From: Pseudoalteromonas piratica
GTDB lineage: Bacteria > Pseudomonadota > Gammaproteobacteria > Enterobacterales > Alteromonadaceae
Assembly (NCBI RefSeq): GCF_000788395.1
Contig: NZ_CP009888.1
Coordinates: forward strand, 372,001-436,000
Direction: 5' to 3'
DNA length: 64,000 nucleotides
The stretch's first letter is position 1, and every line of letters begins with the position of its first letter. Positions 1-9,893 of the stretch are shown piece after piece. The position numbers and the translations under genes are program-made. The notes under the pieces were generated by a model that was given only the letters and a program-made list of their open reading frames with translations, was not told where the DNA came from and did no database searches.

Positions 1-903
1 TTGCTGTGACATGTATTTAGGGATAAGTGCAATACCAATTGCATAACCCACTAGCATGCATGCCATAGTGTACGATGTCATCATCGAGTAATCAGCTACA
101 CCAATCGCAAGTGCGTATGAACCAATGGTATCTGCAGCGATTACTTCTACTGCTACATAAAGTGCAATACCAATTACACCTAATACTAAATGAGGATGAC
201 TGAGTGCTTCACGCACTTCACCTTTTGCATTTGGGTTTTCATCTTCAAATACTAAATCAGGTAATGATGAGAATTTTGCGAATGCAGCAAACGCGAAGAT
301 TAAACCGGCAATTGCTATATAAGGTGCAACTAAACTATTTGCCATTACATCTTTTTGCGTTTGTGAAAGTACTTCACCCTCTCCTGCAACTGCGGCAACC
401 GTTACCATTGCAAATACAATAGGAACAACAACACCAGCAAACTTGTTTAATAAGCCCATAATACAAACACGCACAGCTGCTGACTTTTCTGAACCCATTT
501 TAACAACATAAGGGTTAACCGCCGTTTGTAGTACAGTTTGACCTACACCAATGAGCAATTGAGCGAATAAGAAAATTTCAATCATTTGCAATTTCGCTGC
601 CGGAATATATAACAACGCAGAACTTGCCATGATTGCACAACCTATTGCCATGCCATTCTTATAGCCTACTTTCTTAATTAACATTGCCGATGGAATACCA
701 GCAATGGTTACTGCAATATAGAAAGATGAAATAATAAATGAAGCTTGCAGCGGTGACAGCTCAAGCATTTGTTGTAAGAAAGGTGTGATTGCACCGTTTA
801 ACCAGGTAATACAGCCTAGTATAAAAAACATTGAGCCAGCAAGTACCATTGGTAGAATGATGCTTTGCTGGGAATTTTGTTCGTTTTCCACTGTTGCTTC
901 CAT
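1..903 (-). CDS. nagP: GlcNAc/sugar MFS transporter, NagP-like (3' part outside the window)
   Basis: The frame stays open from an ATG at 903 to the window edge, giving 301 codons without the C-terminus. The translation is strongly hydrophobic, with membrane segments such as SMFFILGCITWLNGAITPFL near residue 25, which is the pattern of the FGHS-type MFS sugar permeases that include NagP of Shewanella. In the family these proton-coupled inner-membrane permeases import N-acetylglucosamine. The neighbour transcribed in the same direction is a GH20 hexosaminidase, and both genes have the same LacI-type palindrome upstream, so import of chitin-derived GlcNAc is the likely job. A terminator lies between the two genes, so this gene probably has its own promoter. 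Glucose or another amino sugar as substrate cannot be excluded. Confidence 0.8.
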   Translation of the reverse strand, partial: MEATVENEQNSQQSIILPMVLAGSMFFILGCITWLNGAITPFLQQMLELSPLQASFIISSFYIAVTIAGIPSAMLIKKVGYKNGMAIGCAIMASSALLYIPAAKLQMIEIFLFAQLLIGVGQTVLQTAVNPYVVKMGSEKSAAVRVCIMGLLNKFAGVVVPIVFAMVTVAAVAGEGEVLSQTQKDVMANSLVAPYIAIAGLIFAFAAFAKFSSLPDLVFEDENPNAKGEVREALSHPHLVLGVIGIALYVAVEVIAADTIGSYALAIGVADYSMMTSYTMACMLVGYAIGIALIPKYMSQQ

Positions 904-1100
904 AAACTTCTTCTTGTTGCAGTTAATCTTATGTCATAGCTTTACGCTATGAAAATACCGTTTGCGTTAAGTAGTCACATCATGCAGACGCATACTATAT
1001 AGATAGTTAACGCAATCAGTTTATTTTCTTGGTTTTATTATTAACGCTTATCACTTTTTAAATGGCAATTTATGGAAGTTAGCGCTTCCCCTAAGCCATA

Positions 1101-1120
1101 AAATGATAGCGCTGTCATTT
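1101..1120. promoter_or_regulatory. NagR-like (LacI family) operator before the nagP-like gene
   Basis: The 20-bp near-perfect palindrome AAATGATAGCGCTGTCATTT has a single mismatch between arms and the central GCGC typical of LacI-family operators. It lies about 200 bp upstream of the nagP-like start. A second copy of the core occurs upstream of the hexosaminidase. NagR of marine gammaproteobacteria is known to use this kind of site; its gene is not in the window. Confidence 0.65.
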
Positions 1121-1177
1121 TACTTTAATGCAATTGAATAAATATTGCCAGTTTGAATTTTGAATTAATTAGAACAA

Positions 1178-1199
1178 AAAGGGAGCAAATGCTCCCTTT
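1178..1199 (-). terminator. Rho-independent terminator after the hexosaminidase gene
   Basis: The stem AAAGGGAGC / GCTCCCTTT has a 4-nt AAAT loop and is followed by a T run when read on the minus strand. It lies 19 bp past the hexosaminidase stop codon. Confidence 0.8.
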
Positions 1200-1217
1200 A
1201 GTTTTAATTACAATTAG

Positions 1218-3803
1218 TTAATTAATCGAAGTAATACGACTCTTAACTTGGTCATTTAATGAACTTCTTAACCACACTTGGGCATTACCCACAACAACTG
1301 GTTTTTGATATGTTTGCCACGACTTACCTTTATCAACACTGTATTCAACATCTAAGTAAGCTGTTGCAACACTGGTTGTTAGAGTACCGTTATTGACTTC
1401 ACCACCAGGGACATCAAGATTAGCTTTCACACCTGACTTAGCTAGTTTTGCAAGCTCCTTGCTACCTAGTGCAGCAGAGAAAGTCATCCAATCTTTAGCA
1501 CGCTTTTCAGCGTTTGGTTTTTCACCTTCCCAAGACGCTTTATGCCATGAACGCTCAGCTACTGCTAACACTCGCGGGAATAACATCGCCAGAACTTGAT
1601 CTTCAGTACGAATTGTTTCAGACCATACCTGTCCTTGCATACCTAAAATGTTTTCAGGCTTTTCAAGCTGAGGTAATGGACGGCCAACTAAGTCTTCTAG
1701 GTTTTTGATAACTTCACCAGTACGGGTAAAATCAGCATTGGCATATACGTTGTCTGGCATATAACCAAATGCTTTTTCATTACTGATAAAGCGCGTTGCC
1801 CAATAGTAACCACGCTCTTCTGGGTGTGCTTCGTAAGGGTGATCAAAATAAAGGTGCGTACCATGTGATAAAACAACTTGATAGTCATTATTTGCTAAAC
1901 GGTAAGCACGATCAGCAACCCCCCACTCCCAAATGTTATCCCAAGCATTCGCTGTAAATATTGGATTAGGGAATTCTTCACGGTTAAATGTATTCACGCG
2001 GTCATACATTAAGCCATCTTCCCATGCACCTGGTGCAATACCACGTTTCGCAAGCATTTTTGCCACGCGCTGGGTAAAGTAGGGCTTAAGATCGGCAGGA
2101 CCTGCAACCCCATTACCAGCCTCTTCAAACATTTTTTGACACGCAGGTGAATTAGTCCAAGAACCGGCGCCAACTTCATCACCACCAAAATGCAGGTTTT
2201 CTATACGTACACCTGCTTCACGATACATTTGTTGAAGCTCGTACGTCACTTTCTCCATAAAGTTATAACTTGAGTCCATACACGCATTAATAGAGTTATC
2301 TGTGTAATTCTGAACGGTGATGTATTCTGACTTATCTTCAGGGTCACTCAGTAAGTATGCTTTCGCGCCCACTTCGTCGCCTGCTTTCATCAATTTACGG
2401 TAACGCGCTTCCATTGCTTTAATCGATGCACGCGCATGACCTGGCGACTCTACCTCAGGAATGATCTTGATATGACGTGCAGCGGCAAATTTTAATAATT
2501 CAACAAAATCATCTTTTGTAAGATAACCATTGCCTGATCCGTCTTTATGTGGACCTGTACCTAACTGAGTCAATAAACAAGAATCTTCAGATAAATCAAA
2601 ACAACGCACACCACCAATTTCTGCAAGCTCAGGTAATGATGGGATCTCTAAACGCCAACCTTCATCATCAGAAAAATGCCAATGTAATGTATTGAGCTTA
2701 TATTTTGCCATTTGCTCAACCAACTTAAACATTGCATCTTTACCATGGAAGTTACGTGCATTGTCATAATGCATACCGCGGTAGCTAAAGCGCGGCGAAT
2801 CTTTAATTTCTACACGTGGTAATTCAACACTGCCGTTGGCGTCTGCTGGGAAAAGTGCCAATAATGACTGCAAACCATAAAACACACCGGCATTATCACT
2901 GCCAACAACCGTAATTTTGTTTTTATCAATTTCTAAGTGATAACTTTCGGCGTCACCGTTTTGAATTGAATTATCTACTTTTAATGATAAATGTGGTTTT
3001 TTGCCAACTGAGATATGGTTTGCATTTGCCTCGAGCTTAAGGCCATAGAGTTTTGATAAATCATCAAGCAGTACTGTTACTTCTTGCTTTAAACTACCTT
3101 GATAGCTAACAACCCAATCTGACGAAAGCGTTACTTCGCCACGAGAGAAATCAATATCAAGTGGCTTAGGAATAATGCGTTTTAAAGCGTCTTCTTGGCT
3201 TGGCGTGTATTTTTCATTTTTGATATTAAGTGCATGACGGTTTTGTGCATCGGCAATCACACTTAAATCTTTTGGCGTGTTAAATTTCTTTAATTGGCGC
3301 TCTTCAACAATTGGCAGTACAAACTGTTTTAAATCTTCAGTATCTGTACTAGCAAATACTTCTGCATCTTTATTATTGAGTGAGATAAACGCACGTGGCA
3401 TCACATCTGAATAAGACACAATATAAGCTGCTGCTTCATACTCAAGTGCTAACGTTTCACCAACGGCTAAACCAGCAAATGCCTTAGTCGGCACTAAACG
3501 ATGCAAGTCACCATTTACATGCTCAATAGCGATACCTTTTACTTCAGAGGTTTTTACTTTACGAATACTGTGAAAATACAGCTGCCAGTTACTTTCACCT
3601 TTTGGTAGTGCAACTTTTGAAGTGTTTTTAAGTTGGATTTTACCGATGTAACCGCCATCGTTGTTATGAAAATTATCAACGACACCAAATTTTAGATCCG
3701 CTTGTGCTGCAAATTCTTTAATGTCAGATTGCGATAGCTTGGCATTAGCAAATAAGGGCGTTGCCAATAAAGCTGTAGCAAGTATGGTTTTTCTCAAATA
3801 CAT
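1218..3803 (-). CDS. Beta-N-acetylhexosaminidase (chitobiase), GH20
   Basis: This 861-residue exported enzyme should cleave terminal GlcNAc from chitobiose and short chito-oligosaccharides. Residues 1-21 form a signal peptide ending in FANA. A chitobiase N-terminal carbohydrate-binding domain (about 25-190), a GH20b domain (about 200-335), the GH20 TIM barrel (about 340-760) and a small C-terminal Ig-like domain follow, which is the chitobiase layout and length. The catalytic Asp-Glu pair is in HFGGDEVGAG (D542, E543), and the barrel start YRGMHYDNAR is typical. It acts in periplasm or outer membrane and would feed the nagP-like importer next door. A NagR-like operator lies about 100 bp upstream of the start and a terminator follows the gene. 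Confidence 0.93.
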   Translation of the reverse strand: MYLRKTILATALLATPLFANAKLSQSDIKEFAAQADLKFGVVDNFHNNDGGYIGKIQLKNTSKVALPKGESNWQLYFHSIRKVKTSEVKGIAIEHVNGDLHRLVPTKAFAGLAVGETLALEYEAAAYIVSYSDVMPRAFISLNNKDAEVFASTDTEDLKQFVLPIVEERQLKKFNTPKDLSVIADAQNRHALNIKNEKYTPSQEDALKRIIPKPLDIDFSRGEVTLSSDWVVSYQGSLKQEVTVLLDDLSKLYGLKLEANANHISVGKKPHLSLKVDNSIQNGDAESYHLEIDKNKITVVGSDNAGVFYGLQSLLALFPADANGSVELPRVEIKDSPRFSYRGMHYDNARNFHGKDAMFKLVEQMAKYKLNTLHWHFSDDEGWRLEIPSLPELAEIGGVRCFDLSEDSCLLTQLGTGPHKDGSGNGYLTKDDFVELLKFAAARHIKIIPEVESPGHARASIKAMEARYRKLMKAGDEVGAKAYLLSDPEDKSEYITVQNYTDNSINACMDSSYNFMEKVTYELQQMYREAGVRIENLHFGGDEVGAGSWTNSPACQKMFEEAGNGVAGPADLKPYFTQRVAKMLAKRGIAPGAWEDGLMYDRVNTFNREEFPNPIFTANAWDNIWEWGVADRAYRLANNDYQVVLSHGTHLYFDHPYEAHPEERGYYWATRFISNEKAFGYMPDNVYANADFTRTGEVIKNLEDLVGRPLPQLEKPENILGMQGQVWSETIRTEDQVLAMLFPRVLAVAERSWHKASWEGEKPNAEKRAKDWMTFSAALGSKELAKLAKSGVKANLDVPGGEVNNGTLTTSVATAYLDVEYSVDKGKSWQTYQKPVVVGNAQVWLRSSLNDQVKSRITSIN

Positions 3804-3899
3804 AAGACTTCCTTTACTTGTTAATTATGCGCTTTCTAACCATAGAGCAACGAAAGCGTTAATTTTAGTTTTTGTTATTAGGAATCATAATGACTATTT

Positions 3900-3915
3900 A
3901 ATGACAGCGCTATCA
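3900..3915. promoter_or_regulatory. NagR-like operator before the hexosaminidase gene
   Basis: AATGACAGCGCTATCA repeats the core of the palindrome at 1101-1120, with a conserved left arm and one change in the right arm. It sits about 97 bp upstream of the hexosaminidase start, so both genes probably answer to the same LacI-family repressor. Confidence 0.6.
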
Positions 3916-3967
3916 AAACAACTTAAAAAAAACCTTAATTTTATCTGAAAACATTTAATATCAGTAA

Positions 3968-3995
3968 GTTAGAGGTATTACAAAATACCTCTAAC
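3968..3995 (-). terminator. Long hairpin after the gamma-glutamyltransferase gene
   Basis: A perfect 12-bp inverted repeat, GTTAGAGGTATT / AATACCTCTAAC, has a 4-nt loop and starts 13 bp past the stop codon at 4008. The T tract after it on the minus strand is poor, so it may be a weak terminator or an RNA-stabilising stem. Confidence 0.55.
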
Positions 3996-4007
3996 GTGTT
4001 GAAATTA

Positions 4008-5696
4008 TTAATAGCCTGCAGCCATACCGTCCTTGCGCGTCTCTGATGCGCCAACATAAACGCCATTTGAGAGCTGCTTCATAATCGCTTGATAACCACC
4101 GTAGGGGCCAACTGCATGTTGAAGTGTATGCCCTTTTTTCACCAGCTCACGTTTTGTCTTTTCTGAAAAACCAGCTTCCAAGCTAACATAGCCGCCATTT
4201 GTCATTTTTTCACCGGTTGGCTGTGACGAACCAGTATGTAAAATGCGTGGTGCATCACCTGCTTCTTGCAGATTCATACCAAAATCAATCATATTAATTA
4301 GAATTTGCGCATGCATTTGCGGTTGTGTAGCGCCACCCATCACACCAAAGCTGATATAAGGTTTGCCATCTTTGGTGACAAAGGCAGGAATAATAGTATG
4401 AAAAGGTCGTTTCTTCGGTGCATAAACGTTGAAGTGGCCTTCTTCAAGGGCAAATAGCTCGCCACGATTTTGCAACACAAACCCTAACTTTTCTGGCGTC
4501 ATGCCAGAACCCATACCGCGATAGTTACTTTGAATAAGTGATACCATGTTGCCATCTTTATCAGCAGTGGTTAAATAAATGGTATCGCCTTCAACTGGCC
4601 CAGCATCCACTTGCTTGCTCGCTTTATTTGCATCAATAAGCTTGCGACGCTTTGCAGCGTATTCTTTACTAATTAATTGTTTTACTGGAATGTCATTGAA
4701 TGATGAGTCAGCGTAGTATTTAGCGCGATCAGCAAAAGCTAATTTTTTCGCTTCAACAAAAGTGTGAATATATTCAGGGCTATCAAAGCCCATACTTGCA
4801 ATATCATAGTCCTCAAGAATGTTTAAAATTTGTAGTGCAGCAATGCCTTGGCCATTCGGTGGCAACTCCCATAAATCATAACCGCGATAGTTAGTGCTTA
4901 CTGGCTCTACCCAGTTACTTTTATGTGACGCTAAATCGTCGTAACTCAAATAACCACCATTAGCTTTCATATAACGGTCGATTTCTTTTGCAATATCACC
5001 TTTATAAAATGCATCACGACCGCCTTTGGCTATTTTGCGGTAAGTTTGCCCAAGCGCAGGGTTTTTAAAGATTTCACCTTTTTTTGGCATATGGCCATTT
5101 GGCATAAATACTTCTTTAAAGCCCGGGTACTTTCCACGTACAGACACACTTTTATCAAGGTAATAAGCAATTAGTTCTGATACTGGAAAACCATTTTCAG
5201 CATAGTGAATTGCAGGGGCTAATAACTCTGTCATTGGTAATTTGCCAAATTTGTCGTGCAATTCAAACCAACCGTCAACCGCACCAGGCACTGAAACCGG
5301 TAAAGGGCCATAACTGGGGATTTTGTTGCCTTGCGCTTTAAGCATATCAAGCGTTAACGATGCTGGCGAACGCCCCGATGCGTTAAGTCCGTGCAATTTT
5401 TGATCTTTTTGTTGCCACACAATGGCATATAAATCACCGCCAATACCACAACCTGTAGGCTCAACTAACCCCAATACTGCATTTGCAGCAATCGCGGCAT
5501 CTACAGCACTGCCACCTTTTTTTAAAATATCGAGCGCAACTTGCGTTGCTAGCGGTTGTGACGTTGCAGCCATGCCATTTTCAGCAAAGACTTCTGAGCG
5601 ACTGGCAAACATTTCACCTGTAATGCGATCGTATGCACTGGCGATTGATGGTATTGCCAAACTGATAATCAGTAGAGAGGGTTTAAGCCATTTCAT
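4008..5696 (-). CDS. ggt: Gamma-glutamyltransferase (periplasmic)
   Basis: This 562-residue gamma-glutamyltranspeptidase hydrolyses or transfers the gamma-glutamyl group of glutathione in the periplasm. The open frame extends upstream to 5831, but the ATG at 5696 is preferred because it begins a normal signal peptide (MKWLKPSLLIISLAIPSIASA) and has an AGGA about 10 nt upstream. The proenzyme is cut autocatalytically before a Thr; the GDTIYLTTAD segment places this nucleophile at Thr372. GGxTQ-type active-site text (GVMGGATQPQ) occurs in the small subunit. The gene stands alone between the chitin module and mutT. Some homologues act as glutaryl-7-ACA acylases, but GGT is the simplest reading. 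Confidence 0.92.
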   Translation of the reverse strand: MKWLKPSLLIISLAIPSIASAYDRITGEMFASRSEVFAENGMAATSQPLATQVALDILKKGGSAVDAAIAANAVLGLVEPTGCGIGGDLYAIVWQQKDQKLHGLNASGRSPASLTLDMLKAQGNKIPSYGPLPVSVPGAVDGWFELHDKFGKLPMTELLAPAIHYAENGFPVSELIAYYLDKSVSVRGKYPGFKEVFMPNGHMPKKGEIFKNPALGQTYRKIAKGGRDAFYKGDIAKEIDRYMKANGGYLSYDDLASHKSNWVEPVSTNYRGYDLWELPPNGQGIAALQILNILEDYDIASMGFDSPEYIHTFVEAKKLAFADRAKYYADSSFNDIPVKQLISKEYAAKRRKLIDANKASKQVDAGPVEGDTIYLTTADKDGNMVSLIQSNYRGMGSGMTPEKLGFVLQNRGELFALEEGHFNVYAPKKRPFHTIIPAFVTKDGKPYISFGVMGGATQPQMHAQILINMIDFGMNLQEAGDAPRILHTGSSQPTGEKMTNGGYVSLEAGFSEKTKRELVKKGHTLQHAVGPYGGYQAIMKQLSNGVYVGASETRKDGMAAGY

Positions 5697-5839
5697 TATT
5701 ATTATCCTGTTGTTCTGGTTATAGCTAACATAGCGCTTTTTCTGAACAGGAAACAATAATTCGAGGTAAATAGAGAAGATCTGTAGATAAAATGCAGGTT
5801 GGTAGCGAAGTCGTAGATGCTTTGCTACCAAGTTGGGGA

Positions 5840-6229
5840 CTAGTTTGATTGCAGCTTTTCGATAATCACTACATTGGCAGCTGGGAATTCGTAATTATTT
5901 AAATCACTAATGGCCACCCATTTATGATCTTGCCCTTCAAGATGCCTCGCTTCTCCATCAAACGCCTCAACTAAGTGAATATCTAGATGCACTGATTTAT
6001 CTGGGTAATCATGATGAATTTCTAAAAATGGCGTTGAAGATTTTACGTCAATGCCGATTTCTTCGTTTAATTCTCTTGCCAGTGCTTGCGTCACTGTTTC
6101 ACCTGCTTCCACTTTACCGCCTGGGAATTCCCATTTTCCGCCTTGATGTTGTAACTCGTGACGTTTAGCAATAAAAATTAAGTCATCTTTTTTAATTACA
6201 CCCACTGCAACATGTACTTGTTTTTTCAT
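5840..6229 (-). CDS. mutT: 8-oxo-dGTP diphosphatase MutT (Nudix)
   Basis: This 129-residue Nudix hydrolase removes 8-oxo-dGTP from the nucleotide pool and so prevents A:T to C:G transversions. The Nudix box is complete from GGKVEAGE through REL.EE.GI (GGKVEAGETVTQALARELNE at about residues 38-57, then EIGI). Length is that of E. coli MutT, with no fused thiamine-phosphate synthase domain. It lies 66 bp downstream of secA on the same strand, the conserved secA-mutT order, with a terminator-like hairpin between, so expression could be by read-through or from its own promoter. Confidence 0.93.
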   Translation of the reverse strand: MKKQVHVAVGVIKKDDLIFIAKRHELQHQGGKWEFPGGKVEAGETVTQALARELNEEIGIDVKSSTPFLEIHHDYPDKSVHLDIHLVEAFDGEARHLEGQDHKWVAISDLNNYEFPAANVVIIEKLQSN

Positions 6230-6250
6230 TTTCCACTCACTTCAAATCAT

Positions 6251-6278
6251 AAAAAAAGCGACACTCTGTGTCGCTTTT
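6251..6278 (-). terminator. Terminator between secA and mutT
   Basis: The stem AAAAGCGACAC / GTGTCGCTTTT has a 3-nt loop and runs into TTTTTTT on the minus strand. It begins 18 bp after the secA stop codon. Confidence 0.8.
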
Positions 6279-6295
6279 CTTTGTACGGCTCACTA

Positions 6296-9007
6296 TTAAG
6301 AAAGTTTACCGTGACATTGCTTATATTTTTTACCTGAGCCACATGGACATGGTTCATTGCGCCCAACTTTTGCATCGTTGCGCACAGTAACCGCTGCACC
6401 TTCTGGTGTTTCACCACCTACATGCTCGGCTTCTTCATGTTGATATTGCTTAGGTGTATTTTCAGCTTGTTGACGACGACGCTCTTCAACCGCTTCAACA
6501 TCTTCTTCAGCACGTACTTGTACTTTTGCAAGAATGCTAACCACTTCCACTTTAAGTGCTTCTAACATATCAGAAAACAGCTCGAATGATTCACGCTTGT
6601 ACTCTTGCTTTGGATTCTTCTGCGCATAACCGCGTAGACCAATACCTTGACGTAAGTGATCCATCGCTGCAAGGTGATCTTTCCAATGTTGGTCAAGTGT
6701 TTGTAACATAATCGCTTTTTCAAAGTGACGCAGCACATCTGCACCCACTTGGTCTTCTTTATGTTTGTAAGCCGCAGTAACACCTTCTTCAATACGCTCA
6801 CGAAGCTTTTCTTCGTAAAGTTTATTGTCTTCATCAAGCCATTGCTGGATTGGCATTTCAACTAGGAAATCGGCACGTAAACGCTCTTCAAGACCTGCGA
6901 CATCCCACATATCAGCAAGTGATTGTGGTGGGATATATTGGTCGATAATGCCGTTTAGAACATCTGAGCGAATTGCAGTGATTGTTTCAGAAATATCACC
7001 TTCTTCTAATAGCTCATTACGCTGCGTATAAACTACACGACGCTGATCGTTTGCTACATCATCGTACTCAAGTAGCTGCTTACGAATATCAAAGTTACGC
7101 GCTTCAACTTTACGTTGAGCATTTTCAATTGCACGGTTTACCCACGGGTGCTCAATTGCCTCACCACGTTGCATACCGAGTTTACGCATCATGTTCATCA
7201 TGCGTTCGCCAGCGAAAATGCGCATCAGTGCATCTTCCATTGAAAGATAGAAACGGCTCGAACCCGCATCACCTTGACGACCAGAACGACCACGTAACTG
7301 GTTATCGATACGACGAGATTCATGACGCTCAGTCGCAATAATGTGTAAACCACCGGCTTCTAATACTGCATCATGACGTTTTTGCCATTCTTCTTTAAGC
7401 TTTGCGATTTGCTCATCTGTTGGGTTTTCAAGCTTTTCAGCTTCGATCTTCCAGTTACCGCCTAACACGATATCAGTACCACGACCAGCCATGTTAGTTG
7501 CAATTGTTACTGCCCCCGCAAGACCCGCGTTTGCAACAATCTCCGCTTCTTGTTGGTGGAATTTCGCATTAAGTACATTGTGCTTAATTTTTTCTTTACG
7601 TAAAAACTGCGATAAGTATTCTGAACTTTCAATCGAGATAGTACCAACAAGTACTGGCTGACCACGCTCTTGGCAATCGCGAATATCCGCTAAGATTGCT
7701 TCGTACTTTTCTTCTTGCGTTAAATAAACCAAATCGGCACGATCATCACGGATCATCGGTTTGTTAGTTGGAATAACAACTGTCTCTAAACCGTAGATTG
7801 ACTGGAATTCAAATGCTTCCGTATCGGCAGTACCTGTCATACCAGCAAGCACATCGTAAAGACGGAAGTAATTCTGGAAAGTAATAGAAGCAAGTGTTTG
7901 GTTTTCGTTTTGAATATTTACACCTTCTTTTGCTTCTACAGCTTGGTGCAAACCTTCAGACCAACGACGACCTTCCATTGTACGGCCTGTATGCTCATCT
8001 ACAATGATTACTTCACCATCTTTAACAACGTAGTCTACGTCTTTTTGATAAAGTTTGTGAGCACGAAGTGCTGCATAAACGTGGCTTAGAAGGGTGATGT
8101 TATTTGCAGAATAAAGCGAATCACCGTCTTCAATTAAGCCTAGCTCTGCTAAGATTTCTTCAACACGAACTTGACCACGCTCGGTAAGGTGAACCTGCTT
8201 AGCTTTTTCATCAATTGTGAAATCGCCATCACCTTCAACACCTTCTTCATCTTCTTTTTCTTGCTGTTCAAGCTGCGGTACCATTTTGTCAATTTGTTGG
8301 TAAAGCTCAGAACTATCTTCCGCAGGACCAGAAATAATTAATGGTGTACGCGCTTCATCGATTAAGATTGAGTCAACCTCATCGACTACTGCGTAATATA
8401 AAGGACGTTGAACACGCTCATCTGGCGTAAATGCCATATTATCGCGCAGGTAGTCAAAACCAAACTCGTTATTTGTACCGTAAGTAATGTCGGCTTCATA
8501 TGCTGCTTTTTTCTGTTGTGGCATCATGCCTGGCACGTTGCAGCCAACAGTCAAACCTAAGAACTCAAACAATTCGCGGTTTGTTTCAGCATCACGTTTT
8601 GCTAGGTAATCATTCACGGTAATAACATGAACACCTTTACCTGTTAAGCCATGTAAATAGGCAGGTAAGGTTGCAGTTAGGGTTTTACCTTCACCTGTAC
8701 GCATTTCTGAGATTTTACCTTGGTGTAAAACCATACCACCGATAAGCTGCACATCGAAATGACGCATGCCATAAACACGCTTAGAAGCTTCACGAACAAC
8801 CGCAAATGCTTCGGCAAGGAAAGAGTCTAAGGTTTCACCATTATCATAACGCTCACGAAATTCAGCAGTCATTGCTTTTAGCTCTTCATCCGAAAGCGCT
8901 TCGTACTGTTGTTCTAATCCATTAATTTGCGCGACCGTTTTTCGTAAATTTTTAATTATTCGATCATTGCGACTACCAAATATTTTGGTAAGTAAGTTAG
9001 CTATCAT
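6296..9007 (-). CDS. secA: Protein translocase ATPase SecA
   Basis: At 903 residues this is a full-length SecA, the ATPase that drives unfolded preproteins through SecYEG. Visible features in order: the first nucleotide-binding fold with Walker A MRTGEGKT near residue 105 and Walker [15 protein letters not shown] near 210; the preprotein cross-linking region; the second fold with GRGTD and GRSGRQGD; the scaffold and wing domains; and the C-terminal zinc tail with [14 protein letters not shown], which contacts SecB and phospholipid. The gene is divergent from dciA. Its leader of about 300 bp holds a long inverted repeat (9093-9168), so the RNA may be regulated. No SecM gene is evident. Confidence 0.97.
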   Translation of the reverse strand: MIANLLTKIFGSRNDRIIKNLRKTVAQINGLEQQYEALSDEELKAMTAEFRERYDNGETLDSFLAEAFAVVREASKRVYGMRHFDVQLIGGMVLHQGKISEMRTGEGKTLTATLPAYLHGLTGKGVHVITVNDYLAKRDAETNRELFEFLGLTVGCNVPGMMPQQKKAAYEADITYGTNNEFGFDYLRDNMAFTPDERVQRPLYYAVVDEVDSILIDEARTPLIISGPAEDSSELYQQIDKMVPQLEQQEKEDEEGVEGDGDFTIDEKAKQVHLTERGQVRVEEILAELGLIEDGDSLYSANNITLLSHVYAALRAHKLYQKDVDYVVKDGEVIIVDEHTGRTMEGRRWSEGLHQAVEAKEGVNIQNENQTLASITFQNYFRLYDVLAGMTGTADTEAFEFQSIYGLETVVIPTNKPMIRDDRADLVYLTQEEKYEAILADIRDCQERGQPVLVGTISIESSEYLSQFLRKEKIKHNVLNAKFHQQEAEIVANAGLAGAVTIATNMAGRGTDIVLGGNWKIEAEKLENPTDEQIAKLKEEWQKRHDAVLEAGGLHIIATERHESRRIDNQLRGRSGRQGDAGSSRFYLSMEDALMRIFAGERMMNMMRKLGMQRGEAIEHPWVNRAIENAQRKVEARNFDIRKQLLEYDDVANDQRRVVYTQRNELLEEGDISETITAIRSDVLNGIIDQYIPPQSLADMWDVAGLEERLRADFLVEMPIQQWLDEDNKLYEEKLRERIEEGVTAAYKHKEDQVGADVLRHFEKAIMLQTLDQHWKDHLAAMDHLRQGIGLRGYAQKNPKQEYKRESFELFSDMLEALKVEVVSILAKVQVRAEEDVEAVEERRRQQAENTPKQYQHEEAEHVGGETPEGAAVTVRNDAKVGRNEPCPCGSGKKYKQCHGKLS

Positions 9008-9092
9008 GATAAAACCGTTACAACCTTAGTTTAGTGACAAAACCCATGCCACTTTTCAAATTAATTGTGCGTACAGTATCAGCAGAGCACCG

Positions 9093-9168
9093 ATATTGCT
9101 AGTTAACCCGACCAAACATGGCTCCTTCATACTGTGCAAGCAGTATTATTTGAGATAACTAGCAATAT
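9093..9168. repeat. Perfect 13-bp inverted repeat enclosing a hairpin, secA-dciA intergenic region
   Basis: ATATTGCTAGTTA at 9093-9105 is repeated as TAACTAGCAATAT at 9156-9168, 50 bp apart. The loop holds a second stem, ATACTG at 9129-9134 with CAGTAT at 9141-9146. The same fold is possible on either strand. It lies in the likely secA leader (minus) or the dciA promoter region (plus). The rest of 9008-9355 shows no clear gene. Confidence 0.6.
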
Positions 9169-9355
9169 AGCCTTGAGTGATACAGCTGTATTTTTCTATA
9201 TATTGAGACTATTAAGTCTATTTCAAGGGCGATATTTTATTCATTTAATCCCAGTGAGCCAAGTTTAATTTGCCCTTTGTTCAGCTTTATTTACAGCTTT
9301 TTACTTGCTGTCACTTTTGATGGCCAATACAATAAGAAAAAAGAGGGTTTTTACC

Positions 9356-9820
9356 ATGGCTAAAAACAGGTTCGCACCTAAACCACTTGGGGATGTCCTC
9401 ACCAACCTTCCTAATCGGCTACAACAGTTTTCAAATAAGAATCAAGAGAATAAGCAACTTCAAAAACTGCTAGAGCAAATTCTTGATGCTAATATGTTAG
9501 CTAAGTGCGCCATTGCAAATTATCAAGATGGCACATTGGTGCTTAATGCTCAGTCAGCAGCTGTTGCAATGCGTTTAAACTATATGAAGATGAGTATACT
9601 CAGTGATTTTCGCCGCTTGGGTTTGCCTGAACTTTGCCAAATAAAAATTCAAACTTCGCCAAGAAATGCAAAAAGCCAACAAGCAACTCAGCAAACCCCT
9701 AACTCTGAGAAAAAACGTTTAACTAAAAGTGCGCAACAATCGTTACTGGAAGTTGCTGAACACGCCCCCGATTCACTTAAAGAAAAGCTAGAAAGACTTG
9801 CTAAACTCGCTGATCGATAA
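9356..9820 (+). CDS. dciA: DciA-like DUF721 protein, probable replicative helicase loader
   Basis: This 154-residue DUF721 protein resembles DciA, the loader or operator of the DnaB helicase in bacteria that lack DnaC. The N-terminal part (MAKNRFAPKPLGDVLTNLPN) and the KH-like core with DGTLVLNAQSAAVAMRLNYM near residues 65-85 fit the family. A charged, low-complexity tail follows. The frame also opens at 9305, but the ATG at 9356 follows AGAGGG at 9342-9347 and starts the conserved part, so it is chosen. Gammaproteobacteria commonly carry this gene next to secA. The link to helicase loading is family knowledge, not something visible here. Confidence 0.8.
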   Translation: MAKNRFAPKPLGDVLTNLPNRLQQFSNKNQENKQLQKLLEQILDANMLAKCAIANYQDGTLVLNAQSAAVAMRLNYMKMSILSDFRRLGLPELCQIKIQTSPRNAKSQQATQQTPNSEKKRLTKSAQQSLLEVAEHAPDSLKEKLERLAKLADR

Positions 9821-9893
9821 TGGTTTTTTATAGCGTAGAATTGTTGCTATTATTATGTAGCAATTGAATTTATTACCCTAGAAGGTATGCGTT

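Noticed and set aside
5697..5831. Upstream extension of gamma-glutamyltransferase
   Set aside because: It would bury the signal peptide 45 residues inside the protein. The ATG at 5696 has an AGGA upstream.
9056..9130. 24-codon frame (MKEPCLVGLTSNIGALLILY...) in the secA leader as a SecM/VemP-like arrest peptide
   Set aside because: No signal peptide, no ribosome binding site and no known arrest motif; it is also far shorter than SecM or VemP.
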